Assembly (NCBI GenBank): GCA_000702025.1
Contig: JNKJ01000006.1
Span: 298,803 to 362,802 of the forward strand
Source of the DNA: Blautia schinkii DSM 10518
GTDB lineage: Bacteria > Bacillota > Clostridia > Lachnospirales > Lachnospiraceae
Reading direction: 5' to 3'
Length of the DNA: 64,000 bases
Shown here: in pieces, positions 16,251-26,133 of the stretch
How the letters are laid out: every line of letters begins with the position of its first letter
How positions within the stretch are numbered: position 1 is the stretch's first letter
The notes under the pieces: model-generated
Databases searched by the model: none
Told to the model about the DNA's origin: nothing
What the model saw: the letters and a program-made list of their open reading frames with translations, nothing else
Program-made: the position numbers and the translations under genes

Positions 16251-16997
16251 ATGAAAAACCATGAGATGATTGACGGCAGGCTGCTTCAGACAAATAAAAA
16301 ATACGCACATTTAAAGCTGAAGCAGAAGGAAAAAATAGGCGCGTGGATGTATGAGGCAACGAAAGCGTACTATGACGAATATGATGCTTTTCCCACGGAT
16401 AAGGAGCTGGATGATATTGTAGAGAAGGTCTATGGAAAAATCGAACGTGCGGAAATCTGGATTCCATATTCCGAGGTGTTTAAGCGTTATAAAAGCAAGC
16501 GTGCAGCAATCCATAGCCGTATCCGCAGGGAGAGAGGGCTGGAAGTGCGCACAACGACGCAGCCGGTCCGGTTTATGAATATGTGTATGGTTGAGGACGG
16601 CAATGGGAACGTGCTGGTCCTTGATAAAGTAAGCGACAGTTACTCCGGGATTACATTTCCAGGAGGCCATGTGGAAAAAGGAGAATCCTATACAGAATCT
16701 GTTATCCGGGAAGTGCAGGAGGAAACAGGGCTTACCATAGAAAATCCGGCACTTGCGGGTGTATACCATTGGGAAGAGAATGGAATACAGCATGTGGTGT
16801 TTTTATACAAGGCAGACAGATACGCAGGAGAGTTGCATTCTTCTGAGGAAGGGAAGGTATTTTGGCTGCCGCAGGAAGAATTTTTGGAACAGAAGTTGGC
16901 AGTGGGCGCAGAGCGTGTGTGGAAGATTATGCATTCAGATTTTAGCGAGTGCTATATGAAGAAAGAGGGCAAAAACTACACACCTTATCTGCTTTAA
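16251..16997 (+). CDS. Nudix hydrolase with an extra N-terminal helical domain
   Basis: The 248-aa protein has a C-terminal Nudix domain (~100-235) with a full Nudix box G-x5-E-x7-REUXEEXGU, seen as GGHVEKGESYTESVIREVQ followed by EETGL. The N-terminal ~95 residues are charged and helical, with a basic end (KRYKSKRAAIHSRIRRERG). The C-terminal domain is of the 8-oxo-dGTP/ADP-sugar pyrophosphatase type, so a nucleotide clean-up role is likely. The extra domain could bind nucleic acid or mediate dimerisation (inference). The gene lies ~90 bp after the YhcG-like gene without a terminator between them. Confidence 0.88.
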   Translation: MKNHEMIDGRLLQTNKKYAHLKLKQKEKIGAWMYEATKAYYDEYDAFPTDKELDDIVEKVYGKIERAEIWIPYSEVFKRYKSKRAAIHSRIRRERGLEVRTTTQPVRFMNMCMVEDGNGNVLVLDKVSDSYSGITFPGGHVEKGESYTESVIREVQEETGLTIENPALAGVYHWEENGIQHVVFLYKADRYAGELHSSEEGKVFWLPQEEFLEQKLAVGAERVWKIMHSDFSECYMKKEGKNYTPYLL

Positions 16998-17093
16998 AAT
17001 TCGCCTTAATTTGCAAGGCCGTGGTGTTGTTTTGGGCGATACATGTAATTTAAGTTGTGGGGCGAAGTGAAATAAAAAGATGAAATGTGAGCC

Positions 17094-17138
17094 AATCTTG
17101 GCCTGACTATGTGGTATCATAGCGGACCAAGATTTTTT
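17094..17138 (+). terminator. Intrinsic terminator after the Nudix gene
   Basis: AATCTTGG (17094-17101) pairs with CCAAGATT (17127-17134), followed by T residues. An inner CTATG/CATAG stem sits in the loop. Confidence 0.8.
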
Positions 17139-17268
17139 GTATCATTTTATCATAAAATAGCACTCCGACTTGTTCTATAAGAAGGAATATCTTTTGCATA
17201 TAATACCAAAAATCTTTCAGCAGGGGGCGGCCAATTGAATTCCGTTATGAAGCCGCCGCTATATGAAA

Positions 17269-17302
17269 GATGAAAAGTTCTATATACCGGGAACTTTTCA
17301 TC
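17269..17302 (+). promoter_or_regulatory. Perfect 12-bp inverted repeat upstream of the ECF sigma gene
   Basis: GATGAAAAGTTC (17269-17280) pairs perfectly with GAACTTTTCATC (17291-17302) over a 10-base loop. There is no T-tract, so it is not an obvious terminator. It lies 105 bases before the sigma gene and may be an operator or a leader structure. Confidence 0.45.
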
Positions 17303-17406
17303 AGGCCCAAATGTCTAATTAGTAAAGACCTTAAAGAAAAAGATGATAAAGGAAGAGCCTAAAAAGGAAAAATTCTACAAAGGAACAGTCAACAAGGGGG
17401 AACCGT

Positions 17407-17877
17407 ATGGATAAGATAGCCTTTGGAAATTTAATTATGGAGAACGAGGTGCAGCTATACAGGATTGCCAAGTCGATTCTGAGGAATGATGAGGACTGCA
17501 TGGATGCCGCACAGGAAGCGGTTACCAGGGCTTTTGAAAGGCTGGATACCCTTAGAAATGATTCCTATGCAAAAACATGGCTGATACGTATTTTAATCCA
17601 TGAATGCTGCAGGCTTGCGAAAGAAAAAAGGAGGACGGTGCTTATGGAGGAGGCATGGCCGGATGATGTGATGCAAAAGCAAGATTACAGCAGTCTTTAT
17701 GACGCGTTATCCGTTCTGGAGCCGGAATTCAGAATCGTGCTGGTGCTGCATTATCTGGAAGGATTTCAGATTCAGGAGATTGCCGGAATACTGAGAGTTC
17801 CTCAGGGCACGGTGAAGAGCCGCCTTTACAGAGGCAGGGAGAAAATGCGCAGGTTGTTGTCAGAGGAGGATGTCTGA
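17407..17877 (+). CDS. ECF-type RNA polymerase sigma factor
   Basis: The 156-aa protein has sigma region 2 (~10-75, DCMDAAQEAVTRAF and TWLIRILIHEC) and region 4 (~100-150, EIAGILRVPQGTVKSRLYRG). The size and sequence fit the SigV/SigX/SigW-like ECF group of Bacillota. It should direct RNA polymerase to an envelope-stress or carbohydrate-related regulon. It overlaps the next gene by one base, and that gene encodes its probable anti-sigma factor, as is usual for this class. Confidence 0.95.
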   Translation: MDKIAFGNLIMENEVQLYRIAKSILRNDEDCMDAAQEAVTRAFERLDTLRNDSYAKTWLIRILIHECCRLAKEKRRTVLMEEAWPDDVMQKQDYSSLYDALSVLEPEFRIVLVLHYLEGFQIQEIAGILRVPQGTVKSRLYRGREKMRRLLSEEDV

Positions 17878-18965
17878 TGGAGAAAAGAATGTGGGAACAG
17901 GAATACCCGAAAATGCCCGAAGCTTTCCACAAGGCATTGGAGGACACGGTGAAAGAAAATGTACAAATGGAGTTAAAGGCACAGACCATGGAAAAACCCG
18001 GCAGGAGGAAATACAAAAAAAGATTTTTCTTTCTTGGTGTTGCGGTGGTTCTTATGCTGGCAAGCCTCACTACGATTGCAAAAAAGAAATTTGATTTTAA
18101 AGAATACCTGAGACTGGACAAAAGCCAGGCTATAGATGAGATTTTCCAGTACAACATAAAAGTGAAGGTAGAAGAGGAACCCAATCTGCCGGAATGGATT
18201 GACAGGGAGTGGGTAAAAACCTGGGAAAAGAGGGAGGATAATGCCCCCTTGCTGGATGTGAAGGAAGTGATGTTTGACGGAGGGCAGCTCTGTATATACG
18301 GTACACCTACAGAGTCTGGCAAGGAGTATGATTTATATACCCATCGCTTGGTCATTAATGGTAAGCAGTTGGATGACCCCATAGACACTTGGGATGATGG
18401 AGACAGAGGAGAGGACTATATTTTTATTGCAGATGTACATAATCTGGACCTTGAATGTCCCTTTGAGGTTACTTTGCCGTTGTCAGTATTTATCAGTGGG
18501 AAAAATAAGAGGTCAGAAAACCAGGATTTGACCTTTACCGTGGATACAGAAGCAGCAGTTACGGCTCTGCCGGACCAGCAATTTGTTTTTGATGATTATA
18601 CTGTGAATGTCACAGGGTTGAAAAAATCCGTTACTTCATTTTGGGGAAAAGTGTCCCTTGACTGGACAAAAGAGCAGCAGAAGGCCAGCATGAAGGAAAA
18701 AGGAACGAGCATATGGCCAACGTTTGAACGTAAGGACGGCACTTTTATACAGAGCTTGTCTGTGACCGATGAGGAATCACAGTCGAGCAGAAATAATCAG
18801 TGGTATTTCCGGGAGAGGCTGCCTTCTGCTGACGAAAAGTCGGTAATGCTCTGCCTAAAACTGATGACAGGGGTGCCGCCTGAGGACACTATTTTTGAAA
18901 ACGGCGGAGAACCCAAGGAACCAGAGCATTTGGGAGAGGATATGGAAATTTCCTTAGAACCATAA
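17877..18965 (+). CDS. Membrane-bound anti-sigma factor (DUF4179-like)
   Basis: The 362-aa protein has a cytosolic N-terminal segment (~1-42), one transmembrane helix (~44-64, FFFLGVAVVLMLASLTTIA) and a large extracellular part with the DUF4179/DUF5643 pattern found beside ECF sigma factors. Translational coupling (overlapping start and stop) supports pairing with the sigma factor just upstream. The external domain probably senses an envelope signal. The first repeat of the 78-bp pair begins two bases after its stop. Confidence 0.88.
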   Translation: MEKRMWEQEYPKMPEAFHKALEDTVKENVQMELKAQTMEKPGRRKYKKRFFFLGVAVVLMLASLTTIAKKKFDFKEYLRLDKSQAIDEIFQYNIKVKVEEEPNLPEWIDREWVKTWEKREDNAPLLDVKEVMFDGGQLCIYGTPTESGKEYDLYTHRLVINGKQLDDPIDTWDDGDRGEDYIFIADVHNLDLECPFEVTLPLSVFISGKNKRSENQDLTFTVDTEAAVTALPDQQFVFDDYTVNVTGLKKSVTSFWGKVSLDWTKEQQKASMKEKGTSIWPTFERKDGTFIQSLSVTDEESQSSRNNQWYFRERLPSADEKSVMLCLKLMTGVPPEDTIFENGGEPKEPEHLGEDMEISLEP

Positions 18966-18966
18966 A

Positions 18967-19044
18967 GAAAGTTTCAAAACCCAAACCTCCCGTTTGTTTT
19001 GTTAATGGTGAAAACCTGTCGGATATGTTAAAAATATCATAACA
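18967..19044 (+). repeat. 78-bp repeat, copy A: hairpin plus AT-rich segment before the rhamnosidase gene
   Basis: This sequence is repeated without gaps at 35553-35630, with 67 of 78 positions identical by my count. It includes CAAAC/GTTTG arms followed by TTTTGTTAA (terminator-like), then an AT-rich inverted repeat GATAT/ATATC around GTTAAAA (19025-19041). The rhamnosidase start follows 26 bases later. It may combine a terminator for the sigma operon with a promoter or operator for the rhamnoside locus. Confidence 0.75.
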
Positions 19045-19070
19045 ATTCAAACAAACAGTAGGAGGATACT

Positions 19071-22000
19071 ATGAAACGAGAAACAGTGAAAAGAGGAATT
19101 GCCTGTGCAGTAGCAGCGGCCATGACGGTTTCCATGACTGCCGGCTCTGCTTTGCCGATTATGGCGGCAGATGAGGCACAGGCGCAGAGCGCCGCCTTGA
19201 CAAATCTGAAGGTAGAGGGAAAAAACAATCCTATGGGCGTGGACACCGCCGCGCCGGTATTTGCCTGGCAGATGGCTTCGGATGCAATCGGCGCATCCCA
19301 GGTAAATTACCAGATTACAGTGGAGAAGGCGGCTGACGGAACCCAGGTGTGGGATTCCGGCAAGGTAGAGTCCGGGAATTCTGTGGACATATCCTATGAG
19401 GGGGAGGCGCTCGAACCGTGTACAGGGTATAACTGGACTGTGAGCGTGGAGGATAATGAGGGAAATGTTCTGACAGGAACCTCTTTCTTTGAAACCTCTA
19501 AGCTGAGTACAGAGCTGGATACCTGGGAGGGCGCACAGTGGATCGGAGCAGACGAGCTTTCCCTGGATGCTGCTGCTTCCACCTTGTTTGATATCACAAC
19601 CAAGGTACAGATTCCAGAAGGAAGCACCAAGGCGTCTGTAGTGTTCGGTGCAGACGATTTCCGTTATAACAATGAACTGTTCAACCTGTACCAGAAGGCA
19701 GGGGAGAACTACTTCCGCATGGAGCTTGACGTGGCAAACGCAGGTACGGAGGAAGGCGTTGCCATCAATATTTACCGGGTGGGATTTTTTGAAAACGATA
19801 CGCCGGATAAACCATATATGACAATCAACCTGGCAAATAACCCGAATACCAACCTGAACGAATTAATTACCGCAGAGAACAAAAACGCAGAGCATGAACT
19901 TGAGCTTAGCATGAGCACCTGCACTTTGACTGTTACCATTGACGGAACTGCTGTAATCACCGGGGAAAAGACAGATGATTTCACAGGAGAATCAAGCCCG
20001 ACAACAGATATCGGACTGGCAGACTGGGGCTCCTCTGACGTAATGTCTGTGCCCAACCTGAACAGCATCGGCTTTTCTGCAGAGCCTGGGGAAACCGCAG
20101 TATTTACGGACTTTGAACTGCAGAATCCCGGCAATGGCACAGGGACGCTCTTCGGAGAGCAGGCAGGGGCAACCTATAGCATCTGGGAAGGCAAAGACGG
20201 AGTTTCTGTGGAGGGAAATAAAATCACGGTAGACGGCGGCGAAAGCGGCATTCTGGCTTACGCAGATCCGTCCTATGCATCCGAGCCTTATGTGCGCACG
20301 GAATTTTCTCTGAAAGATGATATCCAGTCTGCAAGGCTGTATCTTGCTTTCCAGGGAATCGGTGATTTCTATATTAACGGAGATGAGGTTGCACCGGAGG
20401 AATGGTTTAAGCAAGGATCCATGGAGTTCCGTGATGAAATCGGATATAATGTTTATGATGTGACCGATTATGTGGCATCAGGCGAGAATGCCATGGGCGC
20501 TGTCATGGGCGAAGGCTGGTGGACCGGACATGCACAGACCTATGACGATAAGATTTACAATTATTACGGAGATAAAGAGGCTCTTCTTGCAAACCTGGTA
20601 GTCACCTACGGCGATGGTACCACAGATGTGATTACTTCCAATGAGGATACCTGGCAGTATTACGGGGACGGTCCTGTGAGACTTGCATCTATCTTTGAAG
20701 GCGAGCGTTATGACGCCACAAAGGAAGCGGCTGTGGAAGGCTTTGCAACTGTGGAATATGATGAGGCTGCGGCCGGATGGAGAGCAGCACAGGCTGTGGA
20801 AACCAGAGCTGCATTTGCAGGACAGGACCTGGTAGTCCGTGAGGATGAAGAGGTTCATGTAATCCGTGAACTGGACGCAGAACTGGTAGGCGAGACGAAA
20901 GAGGGAAGCGGAAGCTTCATCTACGATTTCGGTGAGAACGTGGCAGCAGTACCACAGATTACCATTCCCGCTGATTATGCCAAAGAAGGCGAAACACTTA
21001 CCATCCGTGTGGCAGAGATTCTTTACCCGGATTTGGAGGAATATGGCGAGCTTTCCGGAAATCTTCTCCAGGAAAATTATCGTGCGGCTTTAACAACAGA
21101 TTTCTATACCATGAAGGCCGGAGAGCAGACCTTTGTCCCGGATTTAACCTTCCATGGATACCGCTATATAGAGATTACAGGACTTGAGGAAGCGATTCCG
21201 GCAGAAAATCTGAAATCGCTGGTACTTTCCTCTATCGACAATACTGCCACCTATGACAGTTCAAACGAGCTGGTAAACAGACTGTTCCTGAACGGCCAGA
21301 ATTCCGAGGCCAGCAACTATATCACCCTGCCAACAGACTGCCCGCAGAGAAATGAGCGCATGGGCTGGATGGGCGACGCCAATGTGTATGCCCTTGCAGG
21401 AAGCTATAATGCAGATACATACCAGTTCCTCCGTCAGTGGCTGAACTGCGTGCGCCAGAGCCAGGGCGGGGACGGAATGACCTCTCATACCTCACCCAAT
21501 TATCCCTCCTATGACCCGGAGACAGGCGTGGTGAATGTGGGCGGAATGTCCTTCGGGATTACCTGGAACAGCGCTATTGTGTTTATCCCATATTTCCTGT
21601 ACCAGCAATACGGTGACACCACGATCATTGATGAAAATATGGATGCCATCTACAAATATATGGAGAACCTGGAGGCAAATCCTCTGACCTATGGACCGGA
21701 GGATGCACAGGTGACCGAGGCGGCGCTTACTTCACAGACAGGCTTCCTTTGCGATCATCTTTCCGTGGTTTCCACAGACGGTGCAATGCTTGGAAACGCA
21801 ATGTACACCTACTGCCTTGATGTGGTAGCTCAGATGGCTGCCGCTGTGGGCCAGACAGACAAGGCTGAAAAATATAATGCTATGTATGAGGCTGCTAAGG
21901 CTGCATGGAACTCCATTTACATTGACGAGGAGACTGGAAAATCTTGTATGGCAGACGGTACTGTCATCCATACACAGGCATCCTATGCATCACCTCTGAA

Positions 22001-22700
22001 CTACGGTGTGGTAGCTGAGGAAAACAAGGCACGCTTTGTGGACAATTATATTGATACCATAGAAAACCCGAAGGCAGACGACGGCTCCGACCTGACGCCT
22101 TATACCCTTACCACAGGCTTTAATGCAACGCCTAACCTGCTAAACGCCTTAAGTGATAACGGAAGGGCTGATGTGGCTTACAAAATGCTGGAATGCACAG
22201 ATTATGCTTCCTGGCTGTACCCGGTTGTACAGGGCGCTACAAGCATCTGGGAAAGATGGAATTCCTACACAGTAGAGGACGGCTTCGGCGGAAATAATGG
22301 TATGAACTCCTTCAACCACTATTCTTTGGGCGCAGTGACCTCCTGGATGATGGATTCCCAGCTTGGAATCAAATATGATGAAGAGAACCCGGGATATAAA
22401 CACTTCATCCTCCAGCCAACCACAGGCGGAACCTTTACTTATGCAAACGGAAGCTTTGAATCTGCATACGGAACAATCCGGAGCGGATGGGAAGCAGCAG
22501 AGGGCGCAATGACTTCTTATGAAGCAAGCGTACCCGCCAATACAACGGCTACCTTATATCTGCCAGTGACTGAGGCACAGGCAGAAGCCATCACCGCACC
22601 GGAGGGCGCATCCTTCGTAGGAATGACTGAGCATAACGGACAGACATGTGCACAGTATGAACTGCTCTCCGGCAGCTACAGCTTTGCGATAGTGAATTAA
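19071..22700 (+). CDS. Secreted alpha-L-rhamnosidase (GH78)
   Basis: The 1209-aa protein starts with a signal peptide (basic MKRETVKRG, hydrophobic core, cleavage near PIMA-ADEA at ~33). N-terminal beta-sandwich domains follow, including a laminin-G-like insert (~150-350), then the (alpha/alpha)6 catalytic domain of GH78 (~730-1090). The GH78 hallmarks are TDCPQRNERMGWMGDANVYA and GATSIWERWNSY, which include the acidic catalytic region and the rhamnose-binding Trp/Glu. It removes terminal alpha-L-rhamnose outside the cell. No cell-wall anchor motif is visible. The start follows AGGAGG. It opens the rhamnoside locus and is followed by a terminator. Confidence 0.95.
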   Translation: MKRETVKRGIACAVAAAMTVSMTAGSALPIMAADEAQAQSAALTNLKVEGKNNPMGVDTAAPVFAWQMASDAIGASQVNYQITVEKAADGTQVWDSGKVESGNSVDISYEGEALEPCTGYNWTVSVEDNEGNVLTGTSFFETSKLSTELDTWEGAQWIGADELSLDAAASTLFDITTKVQIPEGSTKASVVFGADDFRYNNELFNLYQKAGENYFRMELDVANAGTEEGVAINIYRVGFFENDTPDKPYMTINLANNPNTNLNELITAENKNAEHELELSMSTCTLTVTIDGTAVITGEKTDDFTGESSPTTDIGLADWGSSDVMSVPNLNSIGFSAEPGETAVFTDFELQNPGNGTGTLFGEQAGATYSIWEGKDGVSVEGNKITVDGGESGILAYADPSYASEPYVRTEFSLKDDIQSARLYLAFQGIGDFYINGDEVAPEEWFKQGSMEFRDEIGYNVYDVTDYVASGENAMGAVMGEGWWTGHAQTYDDKIYNYYGDKEALLANLVVTYGDGTTDVITSNEDTWQYYGDGPVRLASIFEGERYDATKEAAVEGFATVEYDEAAAGWRAAQAVETRAAFAGQDLVVREDEEVHVIRELDAELVGETKEGSGSFIYDFGENVAAVPQITIPADYAKEGETLTIRVAEILYPDLEEYGELSGNLLQENYRAALTTDFYTMKAGEQTFVPDLTFHGYRYIEITGLEEAIPAENLKSLVLSSIDNTATYDSSNELVNRLFLNGQNSEASNYITLPTDCPQRNERMGWMGDANVYALAGSYNADTYQFLRQWLNCVRQSQGGDGMTSHTSPNYPSYDPETGVVNVGGMSFGITWNSAIVFIPYFLYQQYGDTTIIDENMDAIYKYMENLEANPLTYGPEDAQVTEAALTSQTGFLCDHLSVVSTDGAMLGNAMYTYCLDVVAQMAAAVGQTDKAEKYNAMYEAAKAAWNSIYIDEETGKSCMADGTVIHTQASYASPLNYGVVAEENKARFVDNYIDTIENPKADDGSDLTPYTLTTGFNATPNLLNALSDNGRADVAYKMLECTDYASWLYPVVQGATSIWERWNSYTVEDGFGGNNGMNSFNHYSLGAVTSWMMDSQLGIKYDEENPGYKHFILQPTTGGTFTYANGSFESAYGTIRSGWEAAEGAMTSYEASVPANTTATLYLPVTEAQAEAITAPEGASFVGMTEHNGQTCAQYELLSGSYSFAIVN

Positions 22701-22717
22701 AGAAACCTGTAAACCCC

Positions 22718-22768
22718 AGAAGCTGCCATGCCAATGATTGAAAAATCAGAAGTGTGGCAGCTTCTTTT
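22718..22768 (+). terminator. Intrinsic terminator after the secreted rhamnosidase gene
   Basis: AGAAGCTGCCA (22718-22728) pairs perfectly with TGGCAGCTTCT (22755-22765), followed by TTT. It separates the first rhamnosidase gene from the GH3 gene, which must have its own promoter between 22770 and 22933. Confidence 0.85.
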
Positions 22769-22933
22769 CGTATCTTGGCGGTACAGCCGTGCGCCCCTTT
22801 TGCGTCCCATAACAGATTACGTACCGAAAAGTACGGTTCGCGTCGGCGGTGTGCACAGGGCTGAATCATGTGATAAACTAATGCCATCTTAGATACAGAA
22901 AGAGTATTACACAAGAAACCAGGAGGGAAAGAA

Positions 22934-25900
22934 ATGAGGAACAAGAAAATGGCAAACGCCATGCGGGGTGTAGCTTCGATAACGGCATCCCTGCTTACTC
23001 TGTCAATCCTTGGCACAAGCATTGCGGATTCGTACAGAAAAAATCTCGATGATGTACTTGGAACTACAAGCTATATTACATCAAATGATAAGGACAATGC
23101 ACGCTTCGTAAGCGATTACGGCACAATCGAAGAAATGGCGGAAGCGGCAAAGGATATCGCGGTACGTGAGGGCGAGGAAGGAACTGTTATTATGAAAAAT
23201 GATAACGACGCGCTTCCGCTGAACACAGAGAGCGTCGCCCTGTTCGGTCTGGCAGCCTATGCCCCGTATCCGTATAACGCCGGAGACTTGAGAGGCGGAA
23301 ACGAGGATGCGGTTGATTTGCTCCAGGCGCTTAAGGATGCGGGCGTTCAGGTCAACGAGACAATGGAAGACATTTACGTAAACAAATTTATGAACGCGCA
23401 TGAGGTGGTAACGGAGAACCAGTGGACCGGAGCCGAGGAAGTTTCTATTGGATATGATAACATATACAATACCTCTGTGGGTGATATGGAGGATTTCGCC
23501 ATTACGGAAATCCCACCGGAAAAGTACGAAGAGTACGGTGCTCCCAAGGACTGGAAATCAGACATTGACAAGGATAATACTACCGCAGTCTGCGTCTTTG
23601 CACGTCCGGGCGGAGAATCAAATACATATGCGCCGGGCTCGGCAGTGAATTTTGCAGGAGAAAAAACAGGTGAGGACCCGCTTGCATTGTCTGAGGACGA
23701 GCTTGCAGTGATCGACGCGGCAAAGGAAACCTGCGCAAAGGTCGTAGTTTTGATCAATTCCGGCAATGCAATGGAGATTAAAGAGATTGCCGAGGGCGGA
23801 GCGCATGAGGTGGACGGCATTGCATATATTGGCTGTATCAATGATTATCAGTGCATTGGTATCGCAAAGGTGCTTACCGGAGAAGTAAATGCAACAGGCG
23901 CGCTTACCGATACCTATGTGGCGGACAGTGCATCCATTCCGGCCGTACAGAATTTCGGCGGCGATTATTATGCGGATTCCGATATCGTTGCGGCAAATGC
24001 GGAAAACGGATACGATGACCGCTACCCCAAGGTGGAAATCTCAAACCAGAGCGGCGCAAGCTCATTTGGCGGCGGAAGCGCCACCTACAGCGCGGGGCAG
24101 TACATTGTAGAGGCAGAAGGAATCTATGTGGGATACAAATATTATGAGACAAGATATTTTGATTCCGTTGCAAATCCTTCCTCCAATGCGTCGGCCGTAA
24201 CAGGAGCCACACAGGGAGATTCCTGGAATTATGGGGATGAGGTCGTATATCCCTTCGGACATACGGTTTCCTATCTGGATTACGAGCAGAAGGTAAAGAG
24301 CGTAGAGGTGGACAAGTCTGAGGACGGCGAGGTTACGGCGGTTGTCGAAGTGAAAAACAACAGTGACAAGGACGGATATTTCCTTGCACAGCTTTATGCA
24401 CAGCAGCCGTACACAGAGTATGACAAAGAAAACAAGGTAGAAAAATCAGCAGTCATGTTCCTAAACTCTGCAAAGGTGAATGTCGCCGCAGGAGCTTCCG
24501 AGGAGGTTACCATTACCGTTCCCACGAAATATCTTGCAAGCTATGATTATACCAACGCAAAAACATATATTCTTGACGAGGGCGACTATTATTTTACAGC
24601 GGCAGCCGGCTCCCACGAGGCAGTAAACAACTTCCTTGCAGCCCAGGGCAAAACCGTGGCAGACGGTATGGATGCCGAGGCGGTTGGCACAGCAGTCGTA
24701 TGGAATGAAAATAAAGAGCTTGATAGCGCAACATTTTCAATCTCCAACGGTACAAAGGTTACAAACGTTGCGGATGATGCGGACTTAAACTACTGGACAG
24801 AGGACGACACGGTGACGTATCTTTCCAGACAGGACTGGGATGCAACCTATCCGATTAATTATAATACAGACGCAGAGATTAAGATTTCCGACAGCTCTAA
24901 GGCAGAGGAGTGGATTGCAGCGCTTCGCGGACGACAGTACACAATCAAGACAGATGAGCCTGCAGAGGAAGGAAAAGATAACAACGTGCGGTTCAGCGTA
25001 GAGGACATTCAGTACGAACAGCTGGATAACATCGACGATCCGTATTGGGATACATTAGTCTCTTCTATCACCATTGACGAGGCAGTAGGAGCGGTAATCC
25101 ACGGCGGAAGCCAGACGGATACCCTTACCAATGTAGACAACCCCATTGTACTTCAGAACGAGGGCGTCAACGGCTTTACAACAGCCTACAAGGATGCTGA
25201 AACAGGAAAAGAGTATCACTTTAATGTAAATTCCCAGACCCTGCTTGGTTCCTCCTTCAACCCGGAGCTTGCATATGATTGGGGCCTTGTGGAAGGAAAT
25301 TCAGGTCTGTGGCTTGAACGCTACGCTTTATGGGGAACCGGGCTTACCCAGAGAAGAACTCCATACAATGGGCGTAATTACGAATATATTTCTGAGGACC
25401 CAATGCTGACAAACAGAATCGGCTATGGATTAATGAAGGGCTGTACCGAAAAAGGAATCTTAAACGGGCCGAAGCATATCGGATTTAACGATCAGGAGCA
25501 TAACCGCAACGGCGTGGCAGCCTATATGAATGAACAGAAATTCCGTGAGACAGATTTACGAGGTTTCCAGGGTGCTCTGGAGGATGCAAAGGGCCTGGCG
25601 GTCATGGTAGCCTTTAACCGCATTGGCGCCACCAACGCTTCTCACCATGTGGGAATGTTGAAGACAATCCTTCGTGAGGAGTGGGGATATACAGGCGTTA
25701 TTTCCACCGATATGATGAACAACTCCTATTACTTTACACCAGAATCCATGATCATGTCTACCGTGACACAGGTTGCTGATTTCGGCGGCGACGATAACCA
25801 TATCAATCTCGGGGACGGCGGCGTGGACGCTGTATGGCCTTATATCTCCATGAAGACAGTGGAAAATGACGCCACGCTTGTAAATCAGGCAAGAGAGAAC

Positions 25901-26083
25901 CTGAAATATCAGCTGTACAGCTTCGCCAACAGTGCGGTTATGAACGTTTCTACGGAAAGAGTCAACGTGTGGTGGGATACAGCGTTAAGCATGATTAAAA
26001 TAATCAGCGGCATTCTCACGGCGGCAGCAGTTCTCTGCTGGCTTGGAGCGACCCTTGCCCCGAAGAAGAAAAAAGAAGATTAA
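22934..26083 (+). CDS. Membrane-anchored GH3 glycosidase with permuted domain order
   Basis: The 1049-aa protein has an N-terminal helix (~12-32), then a domain that normally comes last in GH3: the alpha/beta sandwich, recognisable from REGEEGTVIMKNDNDALPL and ARPGGESNTYAPG. A fibronectin-III-like part follows (~440-550). The catalytic TIM-barrel piece comes at the end (~780-990), with GPKHIGFNDQEHNRNG and the likely nucleophile Asp in GVISTDMMNN. A C-terminal transmembrane helix (MIKIISGILTAAAVLCWLG) and a Lys-rich tail anchor it. It is probably a beta-glucosidase-type exo-enzyme at the cell surface. The gene for a small membrane protein follows closely. Confidence 0.9.
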   Translation: MRNKKMANAMRGVASITASLLTLSILGTSIADSYRKNLDDVLGTTSYITSNDKDNARFVSDYGTIEEMAEAAKDIAVREGEEGTVIMKNDNDALPLNTESVALFGLAAYAPYPYNAGDLRGGNEDAVDLLQALKDAGVQVNETMEDIYVNKFMNAHEVVTENQWTGAEEVSIGYDNIYNTSVGDMEDFAITEIPPEKYEEYGAPKDWKSDIDKDNTTAVCVFARPGGESNTYAPGSAVNFAGEKTGEDPLALSEDELAVIDAAKETCAKVVVLINSGNAMEIKEIAEGGAHEVDGIAYIGCINDYQCIGIAKVLTGEVNATGALTDTYVADSASIPAVQNFGGDYYADSDIVAANAENGYDDRYPKVEISNQSGASSFGGGSATYSAGQYIVEAEGIYVGYKYYETRYFDSVANPSSNASAVTGATQGDSWNYGDEVVYPFGHTVSYLDYEQKVKSVEVDKSEDGEVTAVVEVKNNSDKDGYFLAQLYAQQPYTEYDKENKVEKSAVMFLNSAKVNVAAGASEEVTITVPTKYLASYDYTNAKTYILDEGDYYFTAAAGSHEAVNNFLAAQGKTVADGMDAEAVGTAVVWNENKELDSATFSISNGTKVTNVADDADLNYWTEDDTVTYLSRQDWDATYPINYNTDAEIKISDSSKAEEWIAALRGRQYTIKTDEPAEEGKDNNVRFSVEDIQYEQLDNIDDPYWDTLVSSITIDEAVGAVIHGGSQTDTLTNVDNPIVLQNEGVNGFTTAYKDAETGKEYHFNVNSQTLLGSSFNPELAYDWGLVEGNSGLWLERYALWGTGLTQRRTPYNGRNYEYISEDPMLTNRIGYGLMKGCTEKGILNGPKHIGFNDQEHNRNGVAAYMNEQKFRETDLRGFQGALEDAKGLAVMVAFNRIGATNASHHVGMLKTILREEWGYTGVISTDMMNNSYYFTPESMIMSTVTQVADFGGDDNHINLGDGGVDAVWPYISMKTVENDATLVNQARENLKYQLYSFANSAVMNVSTERVNVWWDTALSMIKIISGILTAAAVLCWLGATLAPKKKKED

Positions 26084-26133
26084 CGGAAACGGTTATCAAT
26101 ATGCCCCGGGAAACGGGCAAAAAGGAGGAAACT

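Larger units (their letters stand above)
16998..17406. other. Intergenic region with a terminator and a 12-bp stem before the sigma-factor gene
   Basis: The 409 bp between the Nudix and ECF sigma genes holds no credible ORF. It contains an intrinsic terminator (17094-17138) and a perfect 12-bp hairpin (17269-17302). The last ~100 bp are purine-rich and lead to the sigma factor ribosome site (AAGGGGG). Confidence 0.6.
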
